Shown: positions 9,643 through 20,398 of the stretch, one piece after another | Numbering within the stretch: the stretch's first letter is position 1 | Layout of the letters: each line of letters opens with the position of its first letter | NCBI GenBank assembly: GCA_025529335.1 | Contig: JAMYHX010000443.1 | Span: forward strand, 1-36,462 | DNA from: Rhizopus sp. PT2906 | Taxonomy: Eukaryota > Mucoromycota > Mucoromycetes > Mucorales > Rhizopodaceae | Reading direction: 5' to 3' | Length of the DNA: 36,462 nt | Position numbers and translations under genes: made by a program | The notes under the pieces: generated by a model | Told to the model about the DNA's origin: nothing | Database searches by the model: none | The model's input: the letters and a program-made list of their open reading frames with translations, nothing else

Positions 9643-11937
9643 TTAGTGCATGATCATACTTTGAATAAGATGTTTTCCATAAGTATATTTCTTTAAAGAT
9701 GATAGGTGAGGTCTAATCTTTTCAATCAAAACTTTACGTTGTTTATCATTGACTACATCCAACATCCTTTGCACTACATAATTTGCATATTGATCCTTCA
9801 TCATAATGACGAGTGGGCAAAGACTACAAGATGTTAGTCAAAAGCTAAGAGTCAGAAAGATATCTTACCCGTCTGGAGAAGCCTCGGTTATTTCGTCAAT
9901 AAAGCTTTGCTTGTCTACTTCTGTTCCATATTCAAAGCACTTTTCAACAACGTTGCTTGCAAATTTGTGTTTGCTCAAAGAAAGAATACGACCTGATATC
10001 TTTTTCATAATTTTGGTCTTGTCTTGATCTTTTCCGCGTTCCAATATATGTTGAATGACATAGTTCCCATATTGATCTTGAATCAATGCATTTGTAAATC
10101 CGTGTAATTCCTTTAAAATAGACTTCTAATAATGTGTAAGTGAAGAGTAATAATAACTATAGGACTTACTGTTTGTTCCTCTGTACAATGTTCAAACATG
10201 CGTTGAATCACTCTGCAACCATAGGGATGAGTGGCAAGTTGATATACTTGTCCATGAAAGGCTTCAATGATAAACTGTATATGTTGAGCAGGTACTCGCT
10301 CAATAGCCTTTTGAATGACATGATTGCCATTTTGGTCCTTGATGCATTTCAATACACAACCATCCAACTCTTTCACAAGTGCAGCTTGTTGTTCTGTCAA
10401 CACATATTCCAAAGCCTTCTGGACAACTCGACATCCATACATTTGTAATGATAGTGACAAGACGTGGCCCTCCATTTGCTTTGCAAGTATAGTCTTGTGA
10501 ACTTGATTACCATGCTCAAAAAATTTTTGTAATACATAGTTTCCAAACACGTCTGTCATCAATTGTAAAGCATTGGGCAAAACCTCTTGAAACACCATTT
10601 CCTTTTCATCGCTGCTTGCAGTCTCTAGCTTTTGCTGAATAAATCTTGACCCATGCTGATCTCCACTGAATTCTACAATATGGCCAGCGAGATCCCTTAA
10701 TTCATACTTCTTTTGCTTTGAGTTTCTAAATTCTTCCAAAAGTGGTGATCTCATGTTAAAAGCCATATCCTGGGCTGCTGCTGCCTTTGGGTAGTGGTTA
10801 CGTTGTTGACGATTGGAGGATGAAGAAGACGAAGAGGAGGTATTAGAGCTATTAAATGTTCGTGCATTCGTTTGTTGCTGTTGCTGTAACAAAAGTTGTT
10901 GAGCCAATAATAGCTGTTGCTGTTGATGTTTAAGAAGCAACGTCTTTTGTTGCATCTCCATCAGACGAAGCTTTCTTTCTTGGCCCATGTCTTCTTTTGT
11001 CAATTGAAAAGGATCATATGAAACAGGAGAAGACAACGGCCCGTTATCCTGCAGCTTAAGGGAAGCCAATGATAAGGTGTCATCCTCATGCCAACTTTCA
11101 CTGCGTTTTCCGTGACTGGCAGCTGGAAGAGGACTATTAGATAGTCCAAAAGAAGGCTTATAAGCAGGATATCCTTCTGAAGGGTGAAATTGACGCATAG
11201 GGTGCGTAGATCGCGTATCGCTGTTGTCAGTTAAGAAATTGGTCAAGTAGGCTTCATTCGTATTATCATAGCTGAAGCTAGCAGCACGATGCAGTGGTGG
11301 TATAGAACGTGCCCTTGCATGTGCAAAAGAAGGAGATAGTTGAAAGGCATTCATACGAGACATGGTATCCTTGGTTGCTAACTCTGGATTTGAATTCACA
11401 TCATTAAAAAAATTACCATCTCCACTAGTGAGTAAACCTTGGTGCAAAGAGAAAAGAGAAGAGCTACGATGAAATTCCTATATAAAAAAACGGTATGAAT
11501 ACATTGATGTCACAAGATGATCACTTACAGGTTGACTAGGTGGTAGTAAATCAGTGGCACTATTGTTTATATTTGAATACATGGGATGCTTGACAGGATC
11601 CATAGGCTGAGATATGTCTATGTATTCTTATTGGTATATGGTTCACATGATTTATACACACACACTTTACCTTCGCCAGGATTATTCCATATCCAAGAGT
11701 GATCTAATCCTTGTCCAGAAGGTGTATCACGTGTATCATTTGATAATTCTTGAGAAGTGTTATCGTTACCATTACTATTGTCATGGAACAAAGTTGACCA
11801 TTTACAATCAGAAGTAAGCTTTAATCAATGTTAATATCATGATAAAAAAGCACATTCTTTTCATTCTTTACCTGATTTCGAGGCTTTTGCTGTTGTATAG
11901 TTGGCCGTTTGGGAGACATTGAATTACTTGGCAACAT
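9643..11937 (-). CDS. Pumilio/PUF-family RNA-binding protein (Puf3/PUM type)
   Basis: Sequence-specific cytoplasmic mRNA regulator. Exons: 11937-11872, 11818-11671, 11617-11529, 11477-10170, 10125-9869, 9823-9643; total 2,049 nt, 682 aa, all phases consistent. The start follows an in-frame TAG upstream. The N-terminal half is low complexity with Gln-rich (about residues 275-305) and Ser-rich runs. The PUM homology domain spans about 345-680. Its eight repeats show base-contact residues in the order SRFIQ, NYVLQ, CRVVQ, NHVIQ, CRVIQ, NYVIQ, SNVVE, NYVVQ. This matches human PUM1/yeast Puf3 and predicts recognition of UGUANAUA. The protein ends shortly after YTYGKHLIQ. Introns are 44-53 nt. Confidence 0.93.
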
Positions 11938-12012
11938 TGCACTATAATTCCTTTCTTTTTTCAAAATTGCAAAATGACTATTACAATAAAACTAATTTAC
12001 ACAAAAAGTTGG

Positions 12013-12075
12013 AATCAAAGCTTAAATTATATACAAAAAAAAAAAAGAGAGAGAGAGAGAAAGAAAGAAAGATGT
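12013..12075 (+). repeat. Low-complexity A/GA/GAAA tract
   Basis: A poly-A run passes into (GA)n and then (GAAA)n between the PUF start and the F-box gene end. Read from the minus strand it is a pyrimidine tract in the PUF promoter or leader region. Common in fungal intergenic DNA. Confidence 0.8.
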
Positions 12076-12205
12076 AGGACGGAAAATAAAGTCGCACCCA
12101 GTAATAATAATAAAAAAAAAACAGATGCCGCCACTATAAGACATCAACTATTCATTCTTTAAATACAACCAATCTTTCAACTTGTAGAAAAAAAAAAGAA
12201 CCATT

Positions 12206-13207
12206 TTATTTAACTGGTGCTTTCACATTCATGACTCTTCCATGCCTACGCGCCCATTCAACACAGGCTTTATTTTGCTGATCACATAGAGTCAATAGAA
12301 CGCGCCTTTGAACCAATTCTGCAACACAAGACCAGTCGTCAATCCAGTGACACTCCTTCATTTCAAACACAGACAGGTTTGGACAATATTTAACAAAGGC
12401 TTGAATGGTCCTGTTGGTGAGTTTATAACAGTTATTGACCGAGATTCGTTCCAATTTATTTCCTCTGTGTTTAGCAAGCATCACCAAGCATTCGTCCGTC
12501 ATATCACATCCAGCTAAGCCTAGAACAGCCACTTTGGTATATTTTGCAATCAAAGAAATAGATTGGATCGATATCCTGTCTCTATCTCGCACTCTTCCCA
12601 CGTTCAAGTGATGTAAGTTTCGACATTTTTCAGCAATGACAGAGATGGACGCATCCGATATTTGACCACAGGCTCGTAGATCCAAGTGTGATAGTCTTGG
12701 ACAATGATGCGCAACAGATATGATAAAACTATCCGTGATCTTGTTGCATCCAGCCAATGATATGTAAGTAAGGGTTGAATAGACATTATTTTTCACAAAC
12801 AAGTCGAGTGAAATGTCCGAAAGATGATCACAGATATAAAAGTCCAGCTTTTCTAATCGGTTGATACACGGTGCTATTTGTTGTAAGAGATCATTCAGAG
12901 ATTTTTCCTTGATTTTACGTAATTGAATGGATCGAATCGCTTTATAATATTTTACATTGCTTCGAGTTACGGTGGATGTAAACTTTTTGAATGATTCATA
13001 TTCTGATTTGCTATCTTCAAATACGATGTGCTTCCACAAGTATCGAGATGTACAATCATGCCAAAGTGAATTGACGAATAGGCATTGATAGATTTGTTTA
13101 TATGTATTATTCATCGTCTTGTCTTCCATGATCCATGATAATATTTGACATATAATCTCTGGTACTTGTAAGGCTAAAGGTGTAGAGTTATTCTGTAGGG
13201 TATTCAT
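12206..13207 (-). CDS. F-box/leucine-rich-repeat protein (AMN1-like)
   Basis: Predicted substrate adaptor of an SCF ubiquitin ligase, 333 aa, single exon. The N-terminus has an F-box-like helix set (VPEIICQILSWI, then LFVNSLWHDCTSRYLWKHI). Cysteine-containing LRRs follow: LTYISLAGCNKITDSFI, LSHLDLRACGQISDASI, LHHLNVG, VAVLGLAGCDMTDECL, LERISVNNCYKLTNRTI, LSVFEMKECHWID. The order resembles Amn1/Grr1/Fbxl proteins; the substrate cannot be told. I chose ATG 13207 (MNTLQ). An in-frame ATG at 13378 would translate a pyrimidine-rich leader as poly-Phe and run into the upstream gene, so it is unlikely. Only 121 bp separate it from the stop of the hydrolase-phosphatase gene. Confidence 0.85.
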   Translation of the reverse strand: MNTLQNNSTPLALQVPEIICQILSWIMEDKTMNNTYKQIYQCLFVNSLWHDCTSRYLWKHIVFEDSKSEYESFKKFTSTVTRSNVKYYKAIRSIQLRKIKEKSLNDLLQQIAPCINRLEKLDFYICDHLSDISLDLFVKNNVYSTLTYISLAGCNKITDSFIISVAHHCPRLSHLDLRACGQISDASISVIAEKCRNLHHLNVGRVRDRDRISIQSISLIAKYTKVAVLGLAGCDMTDECLVMLAKHRGNKLERISVNNCYKLTNRTIQAFVKYCPNLSVFEMKECHWIDDWSCVAELVQRRVLLTLCDQQNKACVEWARRHGRVMNVKAPVK

Positions 13208-13328
13208 TTTATGTAGAAAGAAAAAGAAAAAGAAAAAAAGAAAAAGAGACAGAGAACGAGCAGAAATACGGAAATTATTATTGTTATAAAAGAAAGGACT
13301 GACCCCAAGTTTGTTATTAAATTGCAAG

Positions 13329-15454
13329 TTAAATCTTTGGTCTAAACAATTGACGTTCTTCAAATCGAATTGGAACAATCATTAAATCTTTAATTCCTTG
13401 TATTTCTTCTTGTCTTAATCCACACTCATTTCTTATATATCCTTCAATACTTCCATATTTCTCTTTTACTAGACGAATCGTTTCTTTCATAGCAATGTAT
13501 CTAACATGTGTGTTATAATTATTCTTGCATATATTTATCTCACTTACGGTGCTGATGTAACAATACGAACATCATCCACTGTTACGTTCAGATGAACTGC
13601 CTTCCTTTGTAATTCTTCTTCAGGTTCTAAATGTACATGAGTATCATTTCCTTTTCTTTTTTGTATGCATATCTTACCCCAATAACCAAGACTGCTCAGT
13701 CCATACTCATTGGCAATAATTTCATCATCCACCCCACATAAACCTAACAATAACATACAAAAGATACCCGTGCGATCTTTTCCTGCCGTGCAATGAACAA
13801 TAATCGACTTGTTGGAGTGAATTGAGTGGTTTTGGAGCAAATGCAAAAATATTTTTCTATAATAAGGTGCTCCTTTTTCTAATATAACAGCGTATACTTT
13901 AGGAAATCCATAGGGGCCTTCAAAGTAGCCCTTCCATCGACTAGCCATTGCTGCTGGTGAATAATCTGCTTTGGTAAACATGGCCGATGGAACATGAGTG
14001 ACGCCATGAATATCTCTGTTCAAGTGAGTAAGAGTTTCTCGTGTGTATTTATCTATCTTACGGCATATGTCCTTGCCTCTCAATTTCTGGCTCTGAGCGG
14101 AAATCAAAGACAGCAATGACATTGAGTCTTTTTAGAGTTTCTATTCCTTTAGGCGTGATACCTGCAAGACTGCAGAAAAAAAAAGGTCATTACAACTGAT
14201 TTCATCCTAAATCACTACTCACTGTCCACATCTAAAGATGATTCTCTCTCGTATATATCCACTACCATCCTTAATTGGCCAACCACCGATGTCTCTGAAA
14301 TTCATGACTCCTTCCACATCAATCCAACGAGGAATGACCACACTGACATGTTGACCCATAGCTACTGCTTTTCGGTAAGCATCCTTTTCGTGTTTATCAA
14401 AGTATTTCAAAACAATGGCGATCAAGTCATCATGGTGGTTCATAAATTGGTGATCAGTGTTGGGTAGCAACATGAGTGTGTGGTTTGAAATCTTGTTTGC
14501 AAACATGGCCGCGTGATATGCAGGCACAACCTATACGATCATTTTTCTGTTAGAATTCCATAATAGATTCAACGCTATGTTGTGTGACCTTATCGTCTAT
14601 ACTGTGAATAGTCAAAACAGACGTTGCTTTAGGCATATGTATGACTAATACAAAAAGATTAACTATTGTCACATCAAAGACACATTGTCCTACCGTGAGA
14701 GTTATCCCAAGCAGCATAAGCCTCATATGCTTCACGACTCACTTTGATATCGTTTAATGTTCCTTTCTGATAGACCTTCCACATAAAGTATCCCTATGAT
14801 GGTATCTATCAGTTGCTATATATATCCATCTAGAGGTTCTACTCACGTTCTTTTCTAAGGATGCTTTATCTTGTTGTGAAATCAATGCATCATCTTTCAT
14901 GAGAAAAGGCGCAGCGATATTAACAAAATGACTTAATGGTCTCTCACACGTATTTGCATACTTTAATCCACTAAGAGAACCTGTTCGATCGTATGTTCAA
15001 TGACCCATATGTTTTTAAAATACATGACTACCTCTGCCAAAGCCAATGATAGCATAGATCTCATATCCTTGTGACTCAAAATGACTAGCCACATAATGGA
15101 TATCATCAGCGTCTTTCTATATTTAATTTTAATACACACAGCACATATACATTTTTTTTTTTTTTTTTTTTTTTTTTACTTCTATGTGGTCATAACCAGG
15201 TTGACCGTCACTGTCTCCGTTACCACAAAAGTCAAAACGAAAAGAACTGTATGATAACTGTTTGGCCAAGCTTTCTTGATATAAATGGTTTTTATGTCCT
15301 TATAAAAGTAAATAACGCGCAGCTCTAGTGCACTGTTTATGTGTGTACCTTGTTCTCCATGAACAATTAGGACAAGTCTTTTCTCTCTAGATTTCTCTTG
15401 TAAAATTCCTACAATTTGTTCACCATTTCCATTTGTAATATGAACAGTCGTCAT
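13329..15454 (-). CDS. Alpha/beta-hydrolase (inactive-looking) fused to tyrosine/lipid-phosphatase-like domain
   Basis: Ten exons (15454-15349, 15298-15180, 15116-15032, 14980-14847, 14793-14694, 14644-14589, 14530-14223, 14169-14062, 14015-13548, 13500-13329) give 551 aa with consistent phases. Residues about 1-240 form an S33-type alpha/beta hydrolase: VHGEQGHKNHLYQ, FRFDFCGNGDSDG, IDDKVVPAYHAAMFANK, TDHQFM. The expected nucleophile motif GHSxG is GFGRG at 100-104, so the catalytic Ser is Gly while the Asp and His regions remain. Residues about 260-551 carry NFRDIGGW (277-284), FDFRSEPEIE and the P-loop HCTAGKDRTG (413-422; Cys414, Arg420). This is the CX5R motif of the Y_phosphatase3/PtpB-like family, with Lys in the loop as in lipid-acting members. 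Inference: an active phosphatase with a hydrolase-derived binding or scaffold domain. Substrate unknown. Confidence 0.85.
15152..15177 (-). repeat. 26-nt homopolymer inside intron 2
   Basis: A run of 26 T on the plus strand (26 A on the sense strand) begins right behind the GTA donor of intron 15117-15179 of the hydrolase-phosphatase gene. It fills about 40% of the 63-nt intron. Length polymorphism or sequencing slippage is likely here. Confidence 0.9.
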
Positions 15455-15659
15455 TTTAAAGAAATATAAAAAAAGAAAAAGTCATTACGAAAAGTATAAA
15501 GTCATTGTTTTGGTCACACCAATTTTTTGCACCACGACAAATTCCCCAGGCATGATGTCAGTTGATCCATAAATGAAGTCGTGCCTTTTTTTTTTTTGTC
15601 ATTGAAACAAGGCAAAGAAATAATGCTCTTTTGTGTGTTCTATAATCTTTTTTATTATT

Positions 15660-17278
15660 CTACAAGTTATCTACAGAATCAAGTACGTCCAAAGTTAAAA
15701 TACTATATTCAATAGCGTTATTATCTTTTATGCAAACACCACCTAGATTGTTTACCTTTTCACGGAACAAGAAATGACCTGGTCGCTTTGGATCTTCTTG
15801 TCCTTTCTCAATTATTTCTGCTTTTTCAGTCTCTGTTAAATCATCTTCTTTAGTCCATGCCTTGATCTTTTCCATAGTAATCAATCTTCGAGACCATTGT
15901 CCAAAGTTTTGCTCACTATTTGCCACCAATTTCATGCATGGATGCTGAGGAACATCCGTGTTGGAGTACTCATCTACGACAGTAGGTAACCAATAAACCA
16001 ATCGTCCACCCACTGTAAGATGTCGAGCAGAAAATTTCAAAAGATCAACAAGGACTTCTGACATTTCATATGGCTTTGTAGGTGGATAATAATCATCCCT
16101 TGTATGCATTGGTATACCATCATACGTTCTCATTGCCAACTCTTTACCATCATTTCTTCCCAGTTTTTTGGCTCCTGCACGGACACCATAGGGAGGATCT
16201 GTCACGATGGCATCTATCCATTCCGTCGTTCTCCAAGGATTATGACAAATATCAAACACGAGTGTATCCAGTACTCGGCCCTGCAAGTTATACTGTTCCA
16301 CGTTGGAGCGAATACCTTTCTCGCCCTTTCCTCTGATCTGTCTACCATCAATATCTGATCCCAACGTATAAGCTCCAAAATGAGCGCAGGTGAATAAAAA
16401 GCTGCCTGTTCCCACAAATGGATCGTACACAATCTTTCCTGGTGCGGCTAATGCTTGATTTGCCATGACAAGTGATAATTCGGCATCCATAGACGTCGTA
16501 CCCAGGTATTTTCTCTTTTTTAAATTGTACTTGTTGACAAGGTCTCGACTACCAGTAGCAACCTAAGAAAAGACATTAGATCTTGTGTCATCGCATGTTT
16601 CGTCACACTTGCCAGTTTTCCCATATAAATGTAGTGAGGTTCAGTTTGAGTAGGCTTATTGGTATAAGCATTCTCGGTGCCATGATCAGCTAATACATGA
16701 AACTGAACGTCTGGATTTTTCATGTCAATGGGTCCTTCGAATCCAAGGTAGGAAAATGAATTGATGATCTTTAGTTGATCTTTGGCATTAATAGTTGAGC
16801 CAAAAGCCGATACCACAAACTTGAAAGAACAAGTCATGTATTCGTTCCAACGATCTGACGTCTTTTTGACTTGTGCATGAAGCTCTTCATAGGTGGATCC
16901 TTCACCCCAAAGTTCAAAAATGTGTCTAATATAAAGTATAAATGGTCATTCTCTTGTATAATTACTTTTTACTTGATCAGAATAGCTCGTTTAACAAGTT
17001 TTTGTGCGTCTTGTACCGAGTCCAGTTCAACTTTAAAGAAAGGATTCTACAATAGAATAAGCTTATAGTCTATATAATGATTTTCTTTTTTTACATTCAG
17101 TTTATAGTTGTCAGGTTCATATTTAATATCTACATTTTCAAGTTTTGCAAGTGCAAGTAATTCCGGTAATCGGAACTCCTCATGGAACTAAATCTTTTTC
17201 TTTAGAAAAAAAAAGAAACATATTAATGACTACAATATAAAAACTAACCTGGGCAAATTGTACAAGGAAACTAGGCAT
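15660..17278 (-). CDS. TRM11: TRM11, catalytic subunit of tRNA (guanine-10-N2)-methyltransferase
   Basis: Class I SAM-dependent methyltransferase that, with Trm112, makes m2G at position 10 of tRNAs. Exons: 17278-17249, 17187-17095, 17046-16973, 16925-16613, 16562-15660; 1,413 nt, 470 aa (yeast about 433). The N-terminal THUMP-like part starts MPSFLVQFAQFHEEF. The catalytic part has the SAM site DPFVGTGSFL (217-226), GSDIDGR and the amino-methylase motif TDPPYG (291-296). The last intron (16563-16612) begins GCAAGT, a GC-AG intron. Only this junction restores the conserved YMGKL/VATGSRDL reading, and no GT donor gives the right phase. Other introns are ordinary, 47-61 nt. Confidence 0.94.
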
Positions 17279-19385
17279 AATTTATTATACTTGAAAATCA
17301 AACAAGATTTTTTTTTTGGTATTTTCATAAAAAAAAAAAAAAAAAAGGGCGCGCCAACCAAAGCCACGAAAAACTCAGCATAGAATTATTGAATAAAGCA
17401 GACACTTTATTCCTTTTCTTCTGAAACTCAGTTACAATTCATTCAGGTCAGTTTGATTTTTTTTTTTTTTTTCGTAAGCTAAATTCAAGTCTTCAACCAA
17501 CGCTTAAGCATTACCTCCAGTATCAGTTGTCCCCTTTATAAGCGTTTGAAATGTGTTTGCTACTTACTTTAACCAAACAAAGTCCATCCATCATTCGATT
17601 TCTCGGTGATTTCAAGCTGCTTTGAAATGAAAAGCGTTCGTCTACAACATATAGACTGCATGACTGACGACGTCTTGACCCATGTTAAAAAGTCTGATCT
17701 TTTGAGCTTCTGTAGCAGTAACAAAAGAAACAGATTTCAAAAAAAAAAGTTGATCACTTGACGTTTGTTTGCTAGTATTGATTTGAGCGTTGTTGTTTTA
17801 CGGTTTTTGCTTGTCAATCCATCCGTAATAACTTTGGGCTGGCTCTTGACGTCCTCCCCTCTCGCACGTTGTTGTTATATAGAGCCACAAAAGAAAGCTC
17901 AATATCACAAAAAGCATGAATTTATCGCGACCCCATGAGAACTGGGCATGACGCGTTATATGTATGTGTTTTGTGGTAAGTCTCTTTGTATTGTTCATTC
18001 TTGGATTTATCTCAGCAATTGAAAGTGAATACAATACTGATGCTCTTCTCATTGAGTTGTGCGCATTTTCTAACTTTGCCCATACAAGTATAAAAGGGAC
18101 ATAAAACCGCTTTCAAAAAATGAATCATAGGAAGGTAACCATAAGCATGTATTGATTATCTTAAAAAGTAAGTAATGTCTCCAAAGTATATTAAGCATGT
18201 CTATTATTGTAAAATGCTTAATACATGCATTTAAATGTGTTACTTTAAAGAAAAGAACCCCAAAGATGAGCCATTATTATGTAAATCAAAAGAGCTCCCG
18301 CCTTTTATGTTTGGCTAAACTATCAAGAGTCGTACAAAATAGCTGAGCTGGAAAGTCTTTCGGCTATGCAATTTGGTTTATTCAGCAACATAGTTTGGAA
18401 CAGCCGTAGGTGCGCGCAATAAACTTTTACGGTGCCGTGTTGCTAAAGGTATTCTGGCGTTTGAAATAAAGGCTATATTGCTGTACTTGTGTTGATCTGG
18501 AGTGTTTATAAGAATATCAGGAAAGACGGATTTACAATAAAAGGCGAATCAAGAAATGGCAATAAAAGTTTGTCCTCACACAAAGGGTATACAAAGCCCT
18601 TCAGCCATATAACCAATAAATTACACTAGTCTGTCTGATGGACTGTATTTTGTCGTTTGAAAGACTTTCCGTTACCGTAAAGAATCCGAATGACAGTTTT
18701 TTTCGATGCGAAAGTTCCTTAACGGAAAGAACGACTGGGGAACATTGGACAATTAGAAACTCAGCTCTAATCAGAGACTTTAATGATTTTGAGCTAGTTT
18801 GTGATAAAACAGATAAATAGAATTGTGCAAGCTATAGAACATCATGAATCATACACATTCAATCCTCGAGTGAAGCCTTTTGATGTAATTGTTTCGTTAC
18901 TCAAATGTACAACCTGCTACACAACATGATAGTAACCTGGGAAGCTTTTCCTTTATAAAGAAGTGCCGATGGTTCGTAACAAGGATGATAAGGTTATTTA
19001 GATAGGAGGTATAATAGCTATGGTATATAAATGTATGTAAAAGTAATTGATCATTGCTTAGATACTCACACTTCAAACGGGTGATGGTTATTTTTAGAAA
19101 TGATTCCACTGATAGTGTCCAATATAGATATAGAAATGATTTAATTAAGGAAATGAGAATCACTTATAGAATGAACCCATTGAAGAAGAGTTTAGAATAA
19201 TGATTACTACAAGATGATGTCAAACTGATTATGTGATACATTATATTTTATTATTAGTAAAAAAAAAAGACAAAGAATGTTTATTGTTGTTAAATGTACA
19301 AAAAGGGGGAGAAAGCTCTTATGAAATTAATATACAATGTACCATAATAAAATAATAACAAATAGAATAAATAAAAATATACAAA
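17279..19385. other. 2.1-kb region with no confident gene
   Basis: Upstream of TRM11 and downstream of the PH-domain gene. It holds homopolymer A/T runs near 17310-17345 and 17458-17472, a GGCGCGCC at about 17348, one small membrane-protein-like frame (17798-18052) and a hairpin with 9-bp arms at 18190-18222 (ATTAAGCAT/ATGCTTAAT). A plus-strand frame at 18638-18820 (60 codons) has no recognisable feature. No tRNA was seen. Confidence 0.5.
17798..18052 (-). CDS. Possible small single-pass membrane protein
   Basis: An 84-codon frame starting MRRASVLYS at 18052, with a second ATG (MNNTKRL) further in. The centre has a hydrophobic segment, MLFVILSFLLWLYI, bordered by Arg/Lys/Asp on one side and a polar tail (CERGGRQEPAQSYYGW) on the other. 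This is the layout of a small tail- or signal-anchored protein. I do not recognise a family, and a frame this short can occur by chance. It is the only plausible coding signal in this 2.1-kb gap. Confidence 0.25.
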   Translation of the reverse strand: MRRASVLYSLSIAEINPRMNNTKRLTTKHIHITRHAQFSWGRDKFMLFVILSFLLWLYITTTCERGGRQEPAQSYYGWIDKQKP

Positions 19386-20292
19386 TTATTCGGAAACAGT
19401 AGGTAAAGGGACTGGTGGTGGTTTTGTTCGAGGAGGAGGTAACTGTGGTGGGATAATCATTGTTTCCCAATCGGGTATGTCAGCCATAGACCTTCTGGAG
19501 TAATGAGAAGAAGGACGCGTCTTTGGATAAGATTGAGGTATGAGTATCTTGTAATCATCTGTCAATTTAATGGAAGATAGTATCGAGTGTGTCAATAAAC
19601 CATTATATCCAATCTTGATACATGCAACTGTCTTTTTCATGAGTTCTAACCACTGTTTCATTTGATTGACTGAATCACACCGGATATACCATTTAAAGTG
19701 TGGTTTCCTTAGTTCAATAACATATCCCTTTTTAAATTCTTCCGTGACAAAAACAAACGTGTCTGCTGTCAACACAAAATGATCTTTTGCCGGACTAGTC
19801 GGTTTTGTTGATTTGAACACATAGACAATTCTATCCACCAACACAAAATATCTCTTCTTCCATGATTTTGTAAACGTAAATGTAGGGGTTTCATATTTAT
19901 ACATCCAATCTGAACAAATGGAATGCTCAAGTGCATATCGAACAGATATACACCATGGATCAATCGCTATAGCATTCTCTTCTCTCTTTGATTGTATTTT
20001 GCTGAGAATTTTACTTTTTATAGAATAGTTATTACTGCTACTATGGTGACTATGATGACTGCTACTAGTGCTATGCCTTGGGCCTATGACAATGTTTATT
20101 GTTATTAATGTTCCTGTTGAATTAATTCCCCGATAATCCCGAAACTAAACTTACAATAATCATCTTCTGATAGACTAGTCGTACTCAGGCGTTGTGTTGA
20201 ATTACTCGTTGATGTCACTGTTGTAGCTGTAGATGCAACTGAGTACCTAAATAGGTCTTTCAGCTGATTATTATATGTTGGTGGTTCCATCA

Positions 20293-20325
<33 letters not shown>

Positions 20326-20398
20326 GAATGGTTGCCACGGTAGTATGTATTATGTTTGGTTCTTGTGCTTGATGATTTATAAAAGATGAAAGATGCAT
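19386..20398 (-). CDS. PH-domain protein with proline-rich tail
   Basis: Two exons, 20398-20155 and 20083-19386, joined by a 71-nt intron (GTAAGT...CATAG); 313 aa. The N-terminus is low complexity: ten Asn in a row (residues 26-35) from an ATT microsatellite, then Ser/Thr-rich and His/Ser-rich stretches. A pleckstrin-homology fold follows at about 142-235 (FTFTKSWKKRYFVLVDRIVYVF, then VIELRKPHFKWYIRC and MKQWLELMKKTV with the conserved Trp of the last helix). The C-terminus is PPQLPPPRTKPPPVPLP, a likely SH3 ligand. Expected role: membrane-lipid-binding adaptor in signalling or polarity. The exact orthologue is unknown. Confidence 0.85.
20292..20325 (+). repeat. ATT/AAT trinucleotide microsatellite inside the PH-protein CDS
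   Basis: About ten ATT units on the plus strand, translated as poly-Asn (AAT codons) on the minus strand, residues 26-35 of the PH-domain protein. Frame-preserving length changes are expected. Confidence 0.95.

Noticed and set aside
13208..13378. Upstream start of the F-box protein at 13378
   Set aside because: It would translate a pyrimidine-rich leader into poly-Phe and overlap the end of the hydrolase-phosphatase gene.
16082..16358. Plus-strand frames of about 84 codons inside TRM11
   Set aside because: They are antisense shadows of a strongly conserved methyltransferase exon.
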